From NCBI GenBank assembly GCA_963666505.2, contig CAXXXL010000003.1, positions 1,240,001-1,304,000 of the forward strand: 64,000 nucleotides of DNA. Reading direction: 5' to 3'. This DNA comes from JABGQS01 sp963666505. Its GTDB lineage: Bacteria > Bacillota > Clostridia > Christensenellales > SZUA-584. The translations under genes and the position numbers were made by a program. The notes below the pieces were generated by a model. It searched no databases. It saw nothing but the letters and a program-made list of their open reading frames with translations, and was not told where the DNA came from. Position 1 is the stretch's first letter, and the number at the start of each line of letters is the position of its first letter. Shown here piece by piece: positions 51,974 through 61,109 of this stretch.

Positions 51974-53503
51974 ATGAGCATGGGTCAAAAGCCGATAATA
52001 AGCGTGAAAAAAATTGGCAAGGCATTCAGCGGCGTTGTTGTTTTGAACAACGTCGACTTTGATGTCTATGCCGGTGAGGTACACGCTATAGTAGGGGAGA
52101 ACGGTGCCGGTAAATCGACGCTTGTAAAAATCATTAGCGGTGTCCATGAGCCGACAGGCGGCGAGGTGTATGTAGACGAAAAGAAAGTACACTTCAGGTC
52201 ACCGCATGATGCAAGGGACGCAGGCATCGCGATGATATATCAAGAGCCGCTGACGTTTCAGGATCTTAACGTTACCGAGAATGTGTTTCTTGGTCACACA
52301 CGGGACAAAAGCGCCTTTCGTATAAAGTGGAGAGACCTATACAATGAAACAGAAAAAAACCTAAAGACGCTGGGTGTCAAGATGGGTGCAAAAGCCCCGG
52401 TGCGTGGCATGTCAATAGCCGACCAGCAGATGATCGAGATCACTGCAGCGCTTTCGCAGAATGCAAAAGTCATAATCATGGACGAACCGACTGCGGCGCT
52501 TTCACAGGGCGAGGTCGTCAAACTTTTCAGCATAATAAATGCACTCAAACAGCAGGGCAAGGCTATCATCTTCATCGGCCACAGGCTGGAGGAGATACTT
52601 GAGATATCCGACAGAGTCACGGTTCTGCGTGACGGAGAACTCGTCGGCGACAGAAAGACAAAGGATGTCACAAGGGATGATCTTGTAAAGATGATGGTAG
52701 GCCGCACGTTTAAAGAGCTTATCGTAAAAGAAGGGGCTGAAATAGGCGAAGTAATGCTCGAAACTGAGGGCCTTACAATGCCGGAGCAGTATCACGACAT
52801 CAACATAAAGGTTCGCAGCGGCGAGATAGTCGGAATGGCAGGCCTGGTCGGCGCCGGAAGATCTGAAGTATCTTCGGCTATCTTCGGAGCAGACCCCGCA
52901 CATGCCGGGAAGATAAAAGTTAAGGGCGAATACGCACATATAAACAGCGTTGCAGATGCGCTCAAGATGGGTATTGCGATGGTGCCGGAGGACAGAGCAA
53001 GGACGGGGCTTATACTGGAGCTTGCAGTTTCCACCAACATGACTATGGCTATACTCAAGCAGTTAAGCAAAAAGGTACTCGTCAACACAAAGAAAGAGAA
53101 GGAATACGTTAAGCAATATGTTGACGATCTTAACATAAAACTCAGAGAAGCCGAGCAGACTGTAAAAGAGCTCTCCGGCGGGAACCAGCAGAAGGTTGTA
53201 CTTTCAAAGTGGCTGATGACTGAACCGGATATTCTTATACTAGACGAGCCGACACGTGGTATCGACGTCGGTGCAAAGGTAGAGGTCTACCGTCTCATAT
53301 CCGATCTTGCAAAGCAGGGCAAAGCGATATTGATGGTGTCTTCCGAGATGGAAGAGATATTGCAGCTCAGCGACAGGGTGTACGTAATGTGCGAAGGAAG
53401 GGTGACGGCAGAGCTTGACAGAGATGAACTGAGTGCAGCAAGGATAATGAGCGCGGCGACTCAAGGCTCAGCCGATAATTCGCAGGAGGGGGTAGCATTA
53501 TGA
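51974..53503 (+). CDS. sugar ABC transporter ATP-binding protein (RhaT/RbsA-like), transporter 2
   Basis: 509 residues from ATG 51974 (AAGGAGAGG upstream). Domain 1: Walker A GENGAGKST, signature MSIADQQMIE, Walker B VIIMDEPTAAL; domain 2: GLVGAGRSE, signature LSGGNQQKV, Walker B ILILDEPTRGIDVG. All as in CUT2 ATPases. The four genes that follow without gaps (two permeases and a binding protein) match the RhaS-T-P-Q rhamnose importer plan; rhamnose genes nearby support that. Confidence 0.92.
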   Translation: MSMGQKPIISVKKIGKAFSGVVVLNNVDFDVYAGEVHAIVGENGAGKSTLVKIISGVHEPTGGEVYVDEKKVHFRSPHDARDAGIAMIYQEPLTFQDLNVTENVFLGHTRDKSAFRIKWRDLYNETEKNLKTLGVKMGAKAPVRGMSIADQQMIEITAALSQNAKVIIMDEPTAALSQGEVVKLFSIINALKQQGKAIIFIGHRLEEILEISDRVTVLRDGELVGDRKTKDVTRDDLVKMMVGRTFKELIVKEGAEIGEVMLETEGLTMPEQYHDINIKVRSGEIVGMAGLVGAGRSEVSSAIFGADPAHAGKIKVKGEYAHINSVADALKMGIAMVPEDRARTGLILELAVSTNMTMAILKQLSKKVLVNTKKEKEYVKQYVDDLNIKLREAEQTVKELSGGNQQKVVLSKWLMTEPDILILDEPTRGIDVGAKVEVYRLISDLAKQGKAILMVSSEMEEILQLSDRVYVMCEGRVTAELDRDELSAARIMSAATQGSADNSQEGVAL

Positions 53504-54531
53504 GAACAACCGGTTTTTTTGGCAGAAACATAAAAAACATTGTTACCGTAATCATAATCGGGCTCATCTTCGGCGCATCGGCAATAGTCAAGCCAGAGCT
53601 ATTCGGCTCTGAACGGCTGCCTGAAGTCATCAACAGTGTAATCATGTGGATGCCTCTCATACTCACTGTTTCCATGGGTATGATGATGGTAGTAATAACG
53701 AAGGGGATAGACCTTTCAGTAGGCTCAACAGTCGGGCTTTCGGCGATGGTTGCTGGTGTTATGTTCCGTGACCTTGGCACACCGCTTTGGCTGGGCATAT
53801 TAGTTTCTATGGGTGTAGGGCTTCTTTGCGGGGCGCTCAACGGCGCAATAATCGCTTATATGAAAATACCTGCTATCATTGTTACTCTCGGCACGATGAA
53901 CGTTTTTCGTGGCTTGACATACATAATATCGAACGGTACACAGGTCACGGGTTATGAGCTGCCCGAAGGGATAAGCAACGCAGTAACAAACGGTATCAAC
54001 TTTGGTAATCTGCTTGTGCCGTGGATGGTGCTTATCGCTGTAGGCATAGCGGTAATCTTCTGGCTTATTATGCGATTTACGCACTTTGGCAGGGAAGTTT
54101 ATGCCATCGGCTCAAACAGAGAAGCAGCATATCTTCGTGGCATCAAATGCAAAAAAACAGAGCTTTACATCTATTCGATAACCGGTATGCTTGCCGGCAT
54201 TGCCGCTATGATGTATGCATCAAGGTATGGGTATATAAACCCATCCAACACGGGATACGGTCTGGAGTTCATGGTTATATCCGCAACGATAATTGGCGGC
54301 GTCAGTGTAAGCGGCGGTTCGGGAACAGTCGGAGGCACATTCCTCGGATGCCTGCTTCTGGGCAGCGTCAATACTATGCTTGCTATGGTGGGTGTTGCCG
54401 GAACGGTTCAAAAATTCTCATATGGCATAATCATAGTCATCGCACTGGTCATAGACAGGGTTGTACAGATAGTGCTTGATAAAAGAAGAATAAGTGCAAA
54501 AGGGGGAACAGTGCAATGGAAAAAAGCGTAA
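53500..54531 (+). CDS. sugar ABC transporter permease A, transporter 2
   Basis: 343 residues, overlapping the ATPase gene by four bases. Hydrophobic with about nine helices; family motifs KGIDLSVGSTVGLSAM, IIVTLGTMNVFRGLTYI and IIGGVSVSGGSGTVGG. It pairs with the next permease as a heterodimer, as in rhamnose importers (RhaP/RhaQ). It overlaps the next gene by 16 bases. Confidence 0.92.
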   Translation: MRTTGFFGRNIKNIVTVIIIGLIFGASAIVKPELFGSERLPEVINSVIMWMPLILTVSMGMMMVVITKGIDLSVGSTVGLSAMVAGVMFRDLGTPLWLGILVSMGVGLLCGALNGAIIAYMKIPAIIVTLGTMNVFRGLTYIISNGTQVTGYELPEGISNAVTNGINFGNLLVPWMVLIAVGIAVIFWLIMRFTHFGREVYAIGSNREAAYLRGIKCKKTELYIYSITGMLAGIAAMMYASRYGYINPSNTGYGLEFMVISATIIGGVSVSGGSGTVGGTFLGCLLLGSVNTMLAMVGVAGTVQKFSYGIIIVIALVIDRVVQIVLDKRRISAKGGTVQWKKA

Positions 54532-55502
54532 CCAGACAGAAAATATGGCGTCTGTTTAAACGCCGTGAGGTATTTACATTAGCGCTGCTTATCGCCGTAC
54601 TTGTCGTAAGTATGTCGCTCTCTTCAAGCTTTCGGGACATTGGCTACATTCTGAAGAGCGCTACCAGATATGTGGAATACGGCATGATAGCCCTTTCCAT
54701 GACTATGATAGTAATTGCAGGAATGATAGACCTCTCTGTGCCAGCTATCATGGTATGCCTCAACACGTTCGTAGCAATGATGTATACAGCGGGCATGCCT
54801 CTTGGATGGGCCATAGGCATGGGAGTGCTTATAGGCATGGCGCTCGGCGCTTTCAACGGTGTTCTTATAGCCTACCTTAAACTGCCTGCGCTCATAGTTA
54901 CGATAGGAACTCTCAACGCATACAGAGGGCTTTCGCAGATATTCATCGGCGACAAGAGCCTTGGAAGCTTTCCGGAATGGTTCAACAGCATTGAAAAGGT
55001 GCCGATATTCAAAGGAGAAAATTTCACTTTCGGGGTGACCCTGCTGCTGTTTATCATTTTCGCAGTCATATTCTATTTCGTGCTGCACAGGACAAGGTTT
55101 GGCAGAAGCGTTTATGCGATAGGTTTCAACGAAAGAGCGGCTATCTACAGCGGCATCAAAACAAAGCATATAAAGTTTATACTGTTTGTAATATCCGGCT
55201 TCATATGTTCGATTGCCGGAATGCTAACGATGAGCAGGCTGCTGCTTGTCAGGTGGGATATGGCCACCGGGGGAGAGCTGGAGATAGTGACAATGGTGCT
55301 GCTCGGCGGCACAGAGATTACCGGAGGAAGAGGCAGCGTTATAGGCACGTTCCTCGCAGTAATCATCATCATTATTCTTAAAACAGGGCTGCTGGTGGCA
55401 AACGTAACGGCAAACGCCCAGATGTTTATCATGGGCATGCTGCTGCTAACATCCATAATAATCCCGAATATAATGAACTATTACAGGGAAAAGAAGGGAT
55501 GA
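54516..55502 (+). CDS. sugar ABC transporter permease B, transporter 2
   Basis: 328 residues, starting 16 bases inside the previous gene. Similar architecture with AGMIDLSVPAIMVCLNTFVA, LIVTIGTLNAYRGLSQI and VLLGGTEITGGRGSVIG. The two permeases diverge enough to form a heterodimer. A 60-bp gap follows to the binding-protein gene. Confidence 0.92.
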   Translation: MEKSVTRQKIWRLFKRREVFTLALLIAVLVVSMSLSSSFRDIGYILKSATRYVEYGMIALSMTMIVIAGMIDLSVPAIMVCLNTFVAMMYTAGMPLGWAIGMGVLIGMALGAFNGVLIAYLKLPALIVTIGTLNAYRGLSQIFIGDKSLGSFPEWFNSIEKVPIFKGENFTFGVTLLLFIIFAVIFYFVLHRTRFGRSVYAIGFNERAAIYSGIKTKHIKFILFVISGFICSIAGMLTMSRLLLVRWDMATGGELEIVTMVLLGGTEITGGRGSVIGTFLAVIIIIILKTGLLVANVTANAQMFIMGMLLLTSIIIPNIMNYYREKKG

Positions 55503-55561
55503 TTTAAAAAGATTCGATTTCAGTGCCTCGGCATTGATAAAAAATAAGTAGGAGGAAAATT

Positions 55562-56701
55562 ATGAAAAGAAGTCTACTAGTTATGCTTTGCCTTGTATTG
55601 GCAATAGCAATGGTGTTTGTCGGATGTAACAAAGCGGATACGACGACAGATACAGGAGATAACACGGCCGATGACAGCGCAGACGACATGGCCGATGACA
55701 GCGCCGATGATAGCGCAGATGACATGGTCGATGACAGCGCCGATGACATGGCTGGCGAAAAGATCAGCATGGTGTTCATACCTAAAAACCTCGGAAATCC
55801 GTATTTCGAAGCTATCGAAAAAGGTTTTTATGACGCTATGGCAGAGCTTGGTGAGGACAACTTCGAGTTCCTGTTCACCGGCCCGGCTACTGCAGAAGCA
55901 ACAAGCCAGATAGAATATGTTGAGGCTGCGGTGCAGAACGGCGCAGACATCATTTTCATCGCAGCAAACTCGAACGATGCCCTTAACGGAACGTTTGATG
56001 ATGCACGTGCAGCAGGCACAAAGATAGTCATCATCAACCAGGACATTCCGGGCAGCGAAGACAGAAGAGACGGAGCTATACTGCCGACAAACTTTGCCAA
56101 CGTCGGCAAAGCCCAGATCAAGCTTCTTAGTGAGCTGATGGGCGGCAGCGGCGAATTCGCAATACTGTCTGCAACAACGGATGCTCCAGACCAAAACGTA
56201 TGGATCGCCGACATCGAAGACGAAGTTGCAAACAATGCTGACTACGCAAATATGACACTCGTAGAAGTTGTTTACGGCGACGACCAGCCGGAAAAATCCA
56301 CGACAGAGATGGAAGCTCTTCTGACCAAGTATCCAGACCTTGGCGGAGTTATCGCACCTACCACTGTTGGTGTTGCAGCTGCTGCTAAAGTTATCCAGAA
56401 CAAGGGTATCGCAGACCAGGTTAAACTGACAGGTCTTGGACTTCCTTCAGAGATGGAAGAGTTCATACTTGACGGAACTTGCGAAGCTATGCAGCTTTGG
56501 AATCCTCCTTATGAAGGATACCTGGCTACTTACCTGGCTTATGAAATGGCAATGAACGGATTCGAAATTGCCGAGGGAGCTACATTCTCGGCAGGCAAAC
56601 TCGGAGACTACACGTTTGGTGCCGACAACATACTCATCACGCTTGAAGATCCTATGACTTATGATCCAAGCAACATCGAAGAGTATGCAGCACTGTTCTA
56701 G
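55562..56701 (+). CDS. rhamnose-type sugar-binding lipoprotein, transporter 2
   Basis: 379 residues from ATG 55562 (AGGAGGAAA upstream). Lipoprotein signal LCLVLAIAMVFVGC. After it an unusual acidic linker of repeated ADDSADDM units (about residues 28-65), then a type I binding fold: MVFIPKNLGNPYFEAIEKGF, VQNGADIIFIAANS, DLGGVIAPTTVGVA, TGLGLPSEMEEFI, with a C-terminal LEDPMTYDPSNIEEY. Length and sequence are close to RhaS-type proteins and AI-2 or rhamnose-binding proteins. A stable GNRA-like hairpin after the stop codon may protect this transcript. Confidence 0.85.
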   Translation: MKRSLLVMLCLVLAIAMVFVGCNKADTTTDTGDNTADDSADDMADDSADDSADDMVDDSADDMAGEKISMVFIPKNLGNPYFEAIEKGFYDAMAELGEDNFEFLFTGPATAEATSQIEYVEAAVQNGADIIFIAANSNDALNGTFDDARAAGTKIVIINQDIPGSEDRRDGAILPTNFANVGKAQIKLLSELMGGSGEFAILSATTDAPDQNVWIADIEDEVANNADYANMTLVEVVYGDDQPEKSTTEMEALLTKYPDLGGVIAPTTVGVAAAAKVIQNKGIADQVKLTGLGLPSEMEEFILDGTCEAMQLWNPPYEGYLATYLAYEMAMNGFEIAEGATFSAGKLGDYTFGADNILITLEDPMTYDPSNIEEYAALF

Positions 56702-56721
56702 AAGAAAGTGACTTACGGCGG

Positions 56722-56743
56722 GCGCCTGCAGAAATGCAGGCGC
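56722..56743 (+). terminator. stable hairpin after the binding-protein gene
   Basis: GCGCCTGCA pairs with TGCAGGCGC around GAAA. Only TCTT follows, so it is a weak terminator or a 3' stabiliser that would raise the binding-protein mRNA level. Confidence 0.6.
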
Positions 56744-56834
56744 TCTTGCCTGTAAAAAGGATTAAGGTAATACACCGCAGAATTTATACGGTGGTTTCGA
56801 AGATGACCAGATTAAAACTGAAAGAAGTGATGAT

Positions 56835-57485
56835 ATGGGATATAAAGTCATTGATTTGTCTATGGAAATGTATGAAGGTATAAAGACAATGCCTATGGAC
56901 CCAAAATTCGGTATAGTACAGCACTGTACACTGGATGATCTGGGTTACAACCTCAGCCGGATAACGATGTCAACACATCAGAGTACCCATCTTGACGCAC
57001 CAAGGCACTTTTATTATGAAGGTCAGACAGTTGACAAGATACCAGCCGAGAGGTTTATCGGGCCTGCGTTTGTGATAGATCTTAAGCACAAGGCGCCAAA
57101 AGAGCCTATAACGCCGGACGATTTAAAGGCATATGAAGACAAAATAGTAAAAGGGGCAAACATACTGCTGGATACCGGATGGGATAAAACCCTGCCCGGG
57201 CCGGAATATTTTTCCGATTTTCCTTATGTTACTGTAGAACTTGCAGATTATTTTGCGCAAAAACAGATAAATCTTGTCGGTATGGATATGCCGACACCCA
57301 ACGGTAACGAATGGAAGTATGTACACAAGCGCTTGCTGGGAGCATCTATAATAGTGCTGGAAGGGCTTGTGAATTTAAAAGAGATATCAACGCAGCAGTG
57401 CACACTTATTGCGCTGCCGTTAAAGTTTGCCGGTGCGGACGGCTCACCCGTACGTGCAATTGCTATAGAAGGCGATTTATTATAA
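56835..57485 (+). CDS. cyclase-family metal-dependent hydrolase (kynurenine formamidase-like)
   Basis: 216 residues from ATG 56835. PF04199-type: metal motif HQSTHLDAPRHF (form of HxGTHxDxPxH with Ser for the first Gly), plus ILLDTGWDK, DMPTPNG and CTLIALPLKFAGADGSPVR. Family members hydrolyse N-formyl or cyclic amides or lactones using a metal. In a rhamnose locus, opening of a sugar lactone would be one possibility, next to an SDR. That is inference only. Confidence 0.8.
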   Translation: MGYKVIDLSMEMYEGIKTMPMDPKFGIVQHCTLDDLGYNLSRITMSTHQSTHLDAPRHFYYEGQTVDKIPAERFIGPAFVIDLKHKAPKEPITPDDLKAYEDKIVKGANILLDTGWDKTLPGPEYFSDFPYVTVELADYFAQKQINLVGMDMPTPNGNEWKYVHKRLLGASIIVLEGLVNLKEISTQQCTLIALPLKFAGADGSPVRAIAIEGDLL

Positions 57486-57506
57486 TTTGAATGGAAGGTG
57501 ATAGTT

Positions 57507-58301
57507 ATGAAAGGAATTGACGGAAAAGTTGCTATTGTTACGGGCGGCTCGACAGGAATAGGCTATGCCTGCGTCGAGAGGCTGTGCAGCGAGGGAGTAA
57601 AGGTGTTGTTCACCGGCAGAAGCGACATGGGCTTCGATACAGAGAAGAAACTGCGTGATATGGGCTATGAAGCATCTTTTTTCCAAGGTGACATGGGCGA
57701 CGAAGAGTTCTGCAAAGCAACGGTAAAAGAGACAGTAAGCAAGTACGGCGGCGTAGACTTCCTTGTAAACAACGCATTTCCATTTACGGCAAAAGCTATG
57801 GACGCAAGCAGGGAAGATTGGGTTCACACTATGGAGTGCGGTCCGGTTGCGTATGCCACGATGATCGCAAACGTTGCACCCGAGATGAAGAAGAGGGGCA
57901 AGGGTTCGATAGTCAATATCTCAAGTATATCCGCTCATATAGCCCAGCCGCTGCGGTGGACGTATAACTGTGCGAAAGGCGCCGTTTCACAGCTGACGAG
58001 AAACGCAGCTCTCGACCTTGCGCCGGAGATCCGTGTCAACGGTCTTAGCCTCGGATGGATATGGACGAGGGAAGTTGACAAAGCGGCAGGCTTCGATAGA
58101 GAAAAATGGGAACCTGTATGGGGCAAGTTCCATATGCTGCGCCGGCTCGGTATGCCGGAAGAGTGCGCTTCTGCGGCTTTGTTTATGCTCAGCGATGAAG
58201 CAAGCTTTGTGACTGCGGCAGATTTGTTCGTTGACGGCGGATACCTGGGGCTTGGAAGCGAAGGACTCGGCGAGAACTCAAACTTTGAAGGAAGCGAGTA
58301 A
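57507..58301 (+). CDS. short-chain dehydrogenase/reductase (SDR)
   Basis: 264 residues from ATG 57507 with GGAAGGTG six bases upstream; GTG 57498 is the longer choice. TGGSTGIGY cofactor site, LVNNAF, catalytic Ser in NISSISAH, Tyr-x3-Lys in YNCAKGAV, and DLFVDGGYLG at the end. Complete motifs, so likely active. The cofactor preference is not clear. Position between the cyclase and the mutarotase suggests a role in a side branch of rhamnose use, for example sugar or lactaldehyde oxidoreduction. Confidence 0.85.
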   Translation: MKGIDGKVAIVTGGSTGIGYACVERLCSEGVKVLFTGRSDMGFDTEKKLRDMGYEASFFQGDMGDEEFCKATVKETVSKYGGVDFLVNNAFPFTAKAMDASREDWVHTMECGPVAYATMIANVAPEMKKRGKGSIVNISSISAHIAQPLRWTYNCAKGAVSQLTRNAALDLAPEIRVNGLSLGWIWTREVDKAAGFDREKWEPVWGKFHMLRRLGMPEECASAALFMLSDEASFVTAADLFVDGGYLGLGSEGLGENSNFEGSE

Positions 58302-58315
58302 AGGAGTAATCTGGA

Positions 58316-58786
58316 ATGATACAAAACAATAAATTTGCATGGACGTGGAACATAAAAAAAGAATATGTGGACGAGTATGTGAAGATACATGCCGATGTAT
58401 GGCCGGATGTACTTAATGCCCACAAAGAGGGCGGCATCAGCAATTATTCTATTTTTCAAAATGGTAATCAGTTCTTTTACTGCTTTGAATGCGACGACGT
58501 GCCTGCTGCTTTTGCCATAATAGACAAGGACGAGGCTTGCCAGAGATGGAATGCCATCACATCCAAGATGGTGGAAGGCTCGTTCGACTTTAGTGAGGTT
58601 TTGGTTCGGAGCGGCCGAGCCGATAAAGCCGCTAAAACAGGTGTTTTATCTGAAATAGAGAAGCGAGATAAGGAAGATCGGACAATGTCGCTCTTCCATC
58701 TTTATAAATCTGACAATTCACTAATCAAGATTGTGCCACTTTTTGCGGTAAGACAGCGGGGTGTCGTTGACACGCTTCTTGAATAG
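58316..58786 (+). CDS. rhaM: L-rhamnose mutarotase with C-terminal extension
   Basis: 156 residues from ATG 58316 (AAAGGAG upstream). The first 100 residues fit the RhaM fold, which speeds alpha/beta exchange of L-rhamnopyranose: FAWTWNIKKEYVDEYVKIHA, VWPDVLNAH, ISNYSIFQNG, EACQRWNAITSKMVEGSFDF. Usual RhaM proteins end near residue 104-110; this one continues for about 50 charged residues. Its last 66 bases overlap the convergent AraC gene, so the extension may come from loss of the old stop codon. Confidence 0.8.
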   Translation: MIQNNKFAWTWNIKKEYVDEYVKIHADVWPDVLNAHKEGGISNYSIFQNGNQFFYCFECDDVPAAFAIIDKDEACQRWNAITSKMVEGSFDFSEVLVRSGRADKAAKTGVLSEIEKRDKEDRTMSLFHLYKSDNSLIKIVPLFAVRQRGVVDTLLE

Positions 58787-59596
58787 GTTTATAAAGTGGC
58801 TGACATGGTCTATCCCAACCTTTCTTGATATATCGCTTACGGGCAGCGAAGAGCTTGTCAGCAGCGCCTTTGCAAGGTTTATGCGCAGACGTATCTGATA
58901 TTCGTGTATAGATATGCCGATATGTTTCTTAAACTCGTGTGAAAGGTGATATTTGCTTACGAGATATTTCTTCGACAGCTCGTCCAGTGAAATGTTATCG
59001 GCAAAATTCTTATCTATATCGCTGACAACTCTCTGAATGTATTCAGGCATAGCTGTTAAGGGAGAAAGTCCGGAATCTGCACTGCGCAGCAGTTCCGTCA
59101 AAAGCTGCATTATAAGCTCGCTGCTCACAAGCTCCGAATGAGCGTTATATTTTGACTGTTGATCTATGATTTCAAATATATTACCTGAAAACTTTTTTTT
59201 ATTGCGGATATCAACAACGGGCGGACAGTTTTTGCTAAAAAGCGCATAATAGCTTCTGGCGTTTGCGCCGTTGAAATGAATCCAGCAGGTGTCCCAGCCC
59301 TGTGGTGAGTCTGTTTTATAGTAGTGGTGGTCCATGCAGTCGATAAAAAAAGCCTGGCCCGGGCTCACAGCATAAGTCTCGCCTTTATATGAAAGAGAGC
59401 CTTTTCCGGATAGTGTATACGATATATAGAACGAATTCTGGTTCTCACGTTCAGTAAAGTATTTCGAGCGGCATTTGAAACAGCCCGTCTCCTGAACGAA
59501 GAAAAAGGTAGAGCGTGCTGTCTGCGAAGGCACGGCATGTATCCAGACCGAGTCCTTTGCTATATCGCAGTTGAATTTTTCGATGAGATTTTTCAT
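58721..59596 (-). CDS. AraC-family regulator (rhamnose-type)
   Basis: 291 residues from ATG 59596 (AAAGGG upstream). N-terminal cupin (about 25-150: YTLSGKGSLSYKGETYAVSP, FIDCMDHHYYKTDSPQGWDT) and two C-terminal HTHs (about 195-291: ISLDELSKKYLVSKYHLSHE, VSDISRKVGIDHVSHFINLF). RhaS/RhaR are of this class. It faces the rhamnose isomerase gene across a 246-bp divergent region, so it is the likely activator of rhaA. It is convergent to rhaM. Confidence 0.88.
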   Translation of the reverse strand: MKNLIEKFNCDIAKDSVWIHAVPSQTARSTFFFVQETGCFKCRSKYFTERENQNSFYISYTLSGKGSLSYKGETYAVSPGQAFFIDCMDHHYYKTDSPQGWDTCWIHFNGANARSYYALFSKNCPPVVDIRNKKKFSGNIFEIIDQQSKYNAHSELVSSELIMQLLTELLRSADSGLSPLTAMPEYIQRVVSDIDKNFADNISLDELSKKYLVSKYHLSHEFKKHIGISIHEYQIRLRINLAKALLTSSSLPVSDISRKVGIDHVSHFINLFKKRVNDTPLSYRKKWHNLD

Positions 59597-59842
59597 TTAC
59601 AGCCCTTTCACAAGATTCTGCTATTATTACGCAACTATATTGGTTGCTTTGGCATAATATATATTATATATTATATTTAGCGTGAATAAAAGACGGCAGA
59701 ATTTTAACTATGAATATTATAAAAAACTGTATTCAGACCAGGACCAATAAGAACAGCATATCATCAAGTGCCAAGGCGCAATTTTGCGATATATCGAGTA
59801 AATAATGCGTTTTTACTAATTAATATATTAAGGAGAATGCAA
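59597..59842. promoter_or_regulatory. divergent control region between araC-type gene and rhaA
   Basis: It holds the palindrome GCAAC-TATATTG-GTTGC (59631-59647), a candidate AraC site, and an AT-rich palindromic stretch ATAATATATATTATATATTA at 59656-59675, with TATA-like -10 boxes on both strands. No -35 box could be fixed. Confidence 0.4.
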
Positions 59843-61099
59843 ATGTGTAATGATAAGCAGAACGGACACGATTATGTGTATGCGAAGGACAAGTACAAAA
59901 GCTATGGAGTAGATACCGAAAAGGTGATAGAAAAGCTTGCAGGCATAACGCTGTCGATACATTGCTGGCAGGGAGACGACGTTGTGGGCCTTGAGTCAGA
60001 CGGAGATCTTACAGGCGGCATTGCTGTAACCGGCAACTATATGGGCAAAGCAACAAACGGGCAGGAGCTGCGCGCAGATATCGACAAAGCATTCTCGCTG
60101 ATACCAGGCAAAAAGAAACTTAACCTTCATGCAATGTATGCGGAGTTTGACGGCAAAAGGGCAGAGCGCAACGAGATAGGCCCGGAACATTTCGATAAGT
60201 GGATAGACTGGGCCAAGAAGAACGGTTTTGGGATGGACTTTAACCCGACGCTGTTCTCTCACGATATGTTCAGAGACAACATGACGTTGACCCACCCGGA
60301 CAAGCAGATAAGACAGTTCTGGATAGATCACTGCAAGCGCACAAGAGAGATAGGCGCAGAGTTCGGCAAACAGCTGGGGCAGCCGTGCGTAAACAACATT
60401 TGGGCGGCGGACGGTATGAAAGACACTCCTGCAGACAGGATGACATACCGCAGCAGGCTAAAGGATGCACTGGACGAGATATTCGAGGACGATTACGACA
60501 AGAAATATCTTGTGGATGCGGTAGAGAGCAAACTGTTCGGTATCGGCTCAGAGAGCTTCGTTCCGGGCTCGTTCGAGTTCTACCTTGGCTATGCAGTGAA
60601 GAACAACAAGACAATATGTCTCGATTCCGGGCACTATCACCCGACTGAGACGATCGCAGACAAGATAAGCTCTGCACTTCTTTACCTTGATTCTGTGCTG
60701 CTGCATGTATCTCGAGGAGTGCGCTGGGACAGCGACCATGTGACGGCGTTGACGGACGACACTAAGCTTATTGCAAAAGAATGCGTCAACAGCGGTATGG
60801 ACAGGATATTCTATGCGCTTGACTATTTCGACGCAAGCATAAACAGGATAGCAGCATGGGTAATCGGCTCAAGAGCATTCCAGAAAGCTATGCTTATTGC
60901 ACTGCTCGAAATGCCGGCGATACGCAGAGCAGAGGAGAGTTTTGACTATACAACAAGGTTTGCGCTTCAGGAAGAGCAAAAGCAGCTTCCGTGGGGCGCG
61001 GTATGGGACGAGTTCTGCAGGCGCAGCGGAGTACCGGAAGGTTTCGGGTGGCTGGATGAAGTAAGGGCATACGAAGAGGGCGTGCTTGCAAAGCGATAA
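59843..61099 (+). CDS. rhaA: L-rhamnose isomerase
   Basis: 418 residues from ATG 59843 (AAGGAG upstream), the typical length; the longer open frame from 59768 lacks a binding site. It converts L-rhamnose to L-rhamnulose in a Mn-dependent TIM barrel. Landmarks: SIHCWQGDDVVGLE near the start, LNLHAMYAEFDGK, GMDFNPTLFSHD, DSGHYHPTETIADK with metal-binding residues, and HVSRGVRWDSDHV. The next gene begins 11 bases on. Confidence 0.94.
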   Translation: MCNDKQNGHDYVYAKDKYKSYGVDTEKVIEKLAGITLSIHCWQGDDVVGLESDGDLTGGIAVTGNYMGKATNGQELRADIDKAFSLIPGKKKLNLHAMYAEFDGKRAERNEIGPEHFDKWIDWAKKNGFGMDFNPTLFSHDMFRDNMTLTHPDKQIRQFWIDHCKRTREIGAEFGKQLGQPCVNNIWAADGMKDTPADRMTYRSRLKDALDEIFEDDYDKKYLVDAVESKLFGIGSESFVPGSFEFYLGYAVKNNKTICLDSGHYHPTETIADKISSALLYLDSVLLHVSRGVRWDSDHVTALTDDTKLIAKECVNSGMDRIFYALDYFDASINRIAAWVIGSRAFQKAMLIALLEMPAIRRAEESFDYTTRFALQEEQKQLPWGAVWDEFCRRSGVPEGFGWLDEVRAYEEGVLAKR

Positions 61100-61109
61100 G
61101 GAGAAATAA

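Noticed and set aside
55577..56194. Long minus-strand frame opposite the binding-protein gene
   Set aside because: No start site or domain; it mirrors the acidic repeat and GC-rich codons of the real gene.
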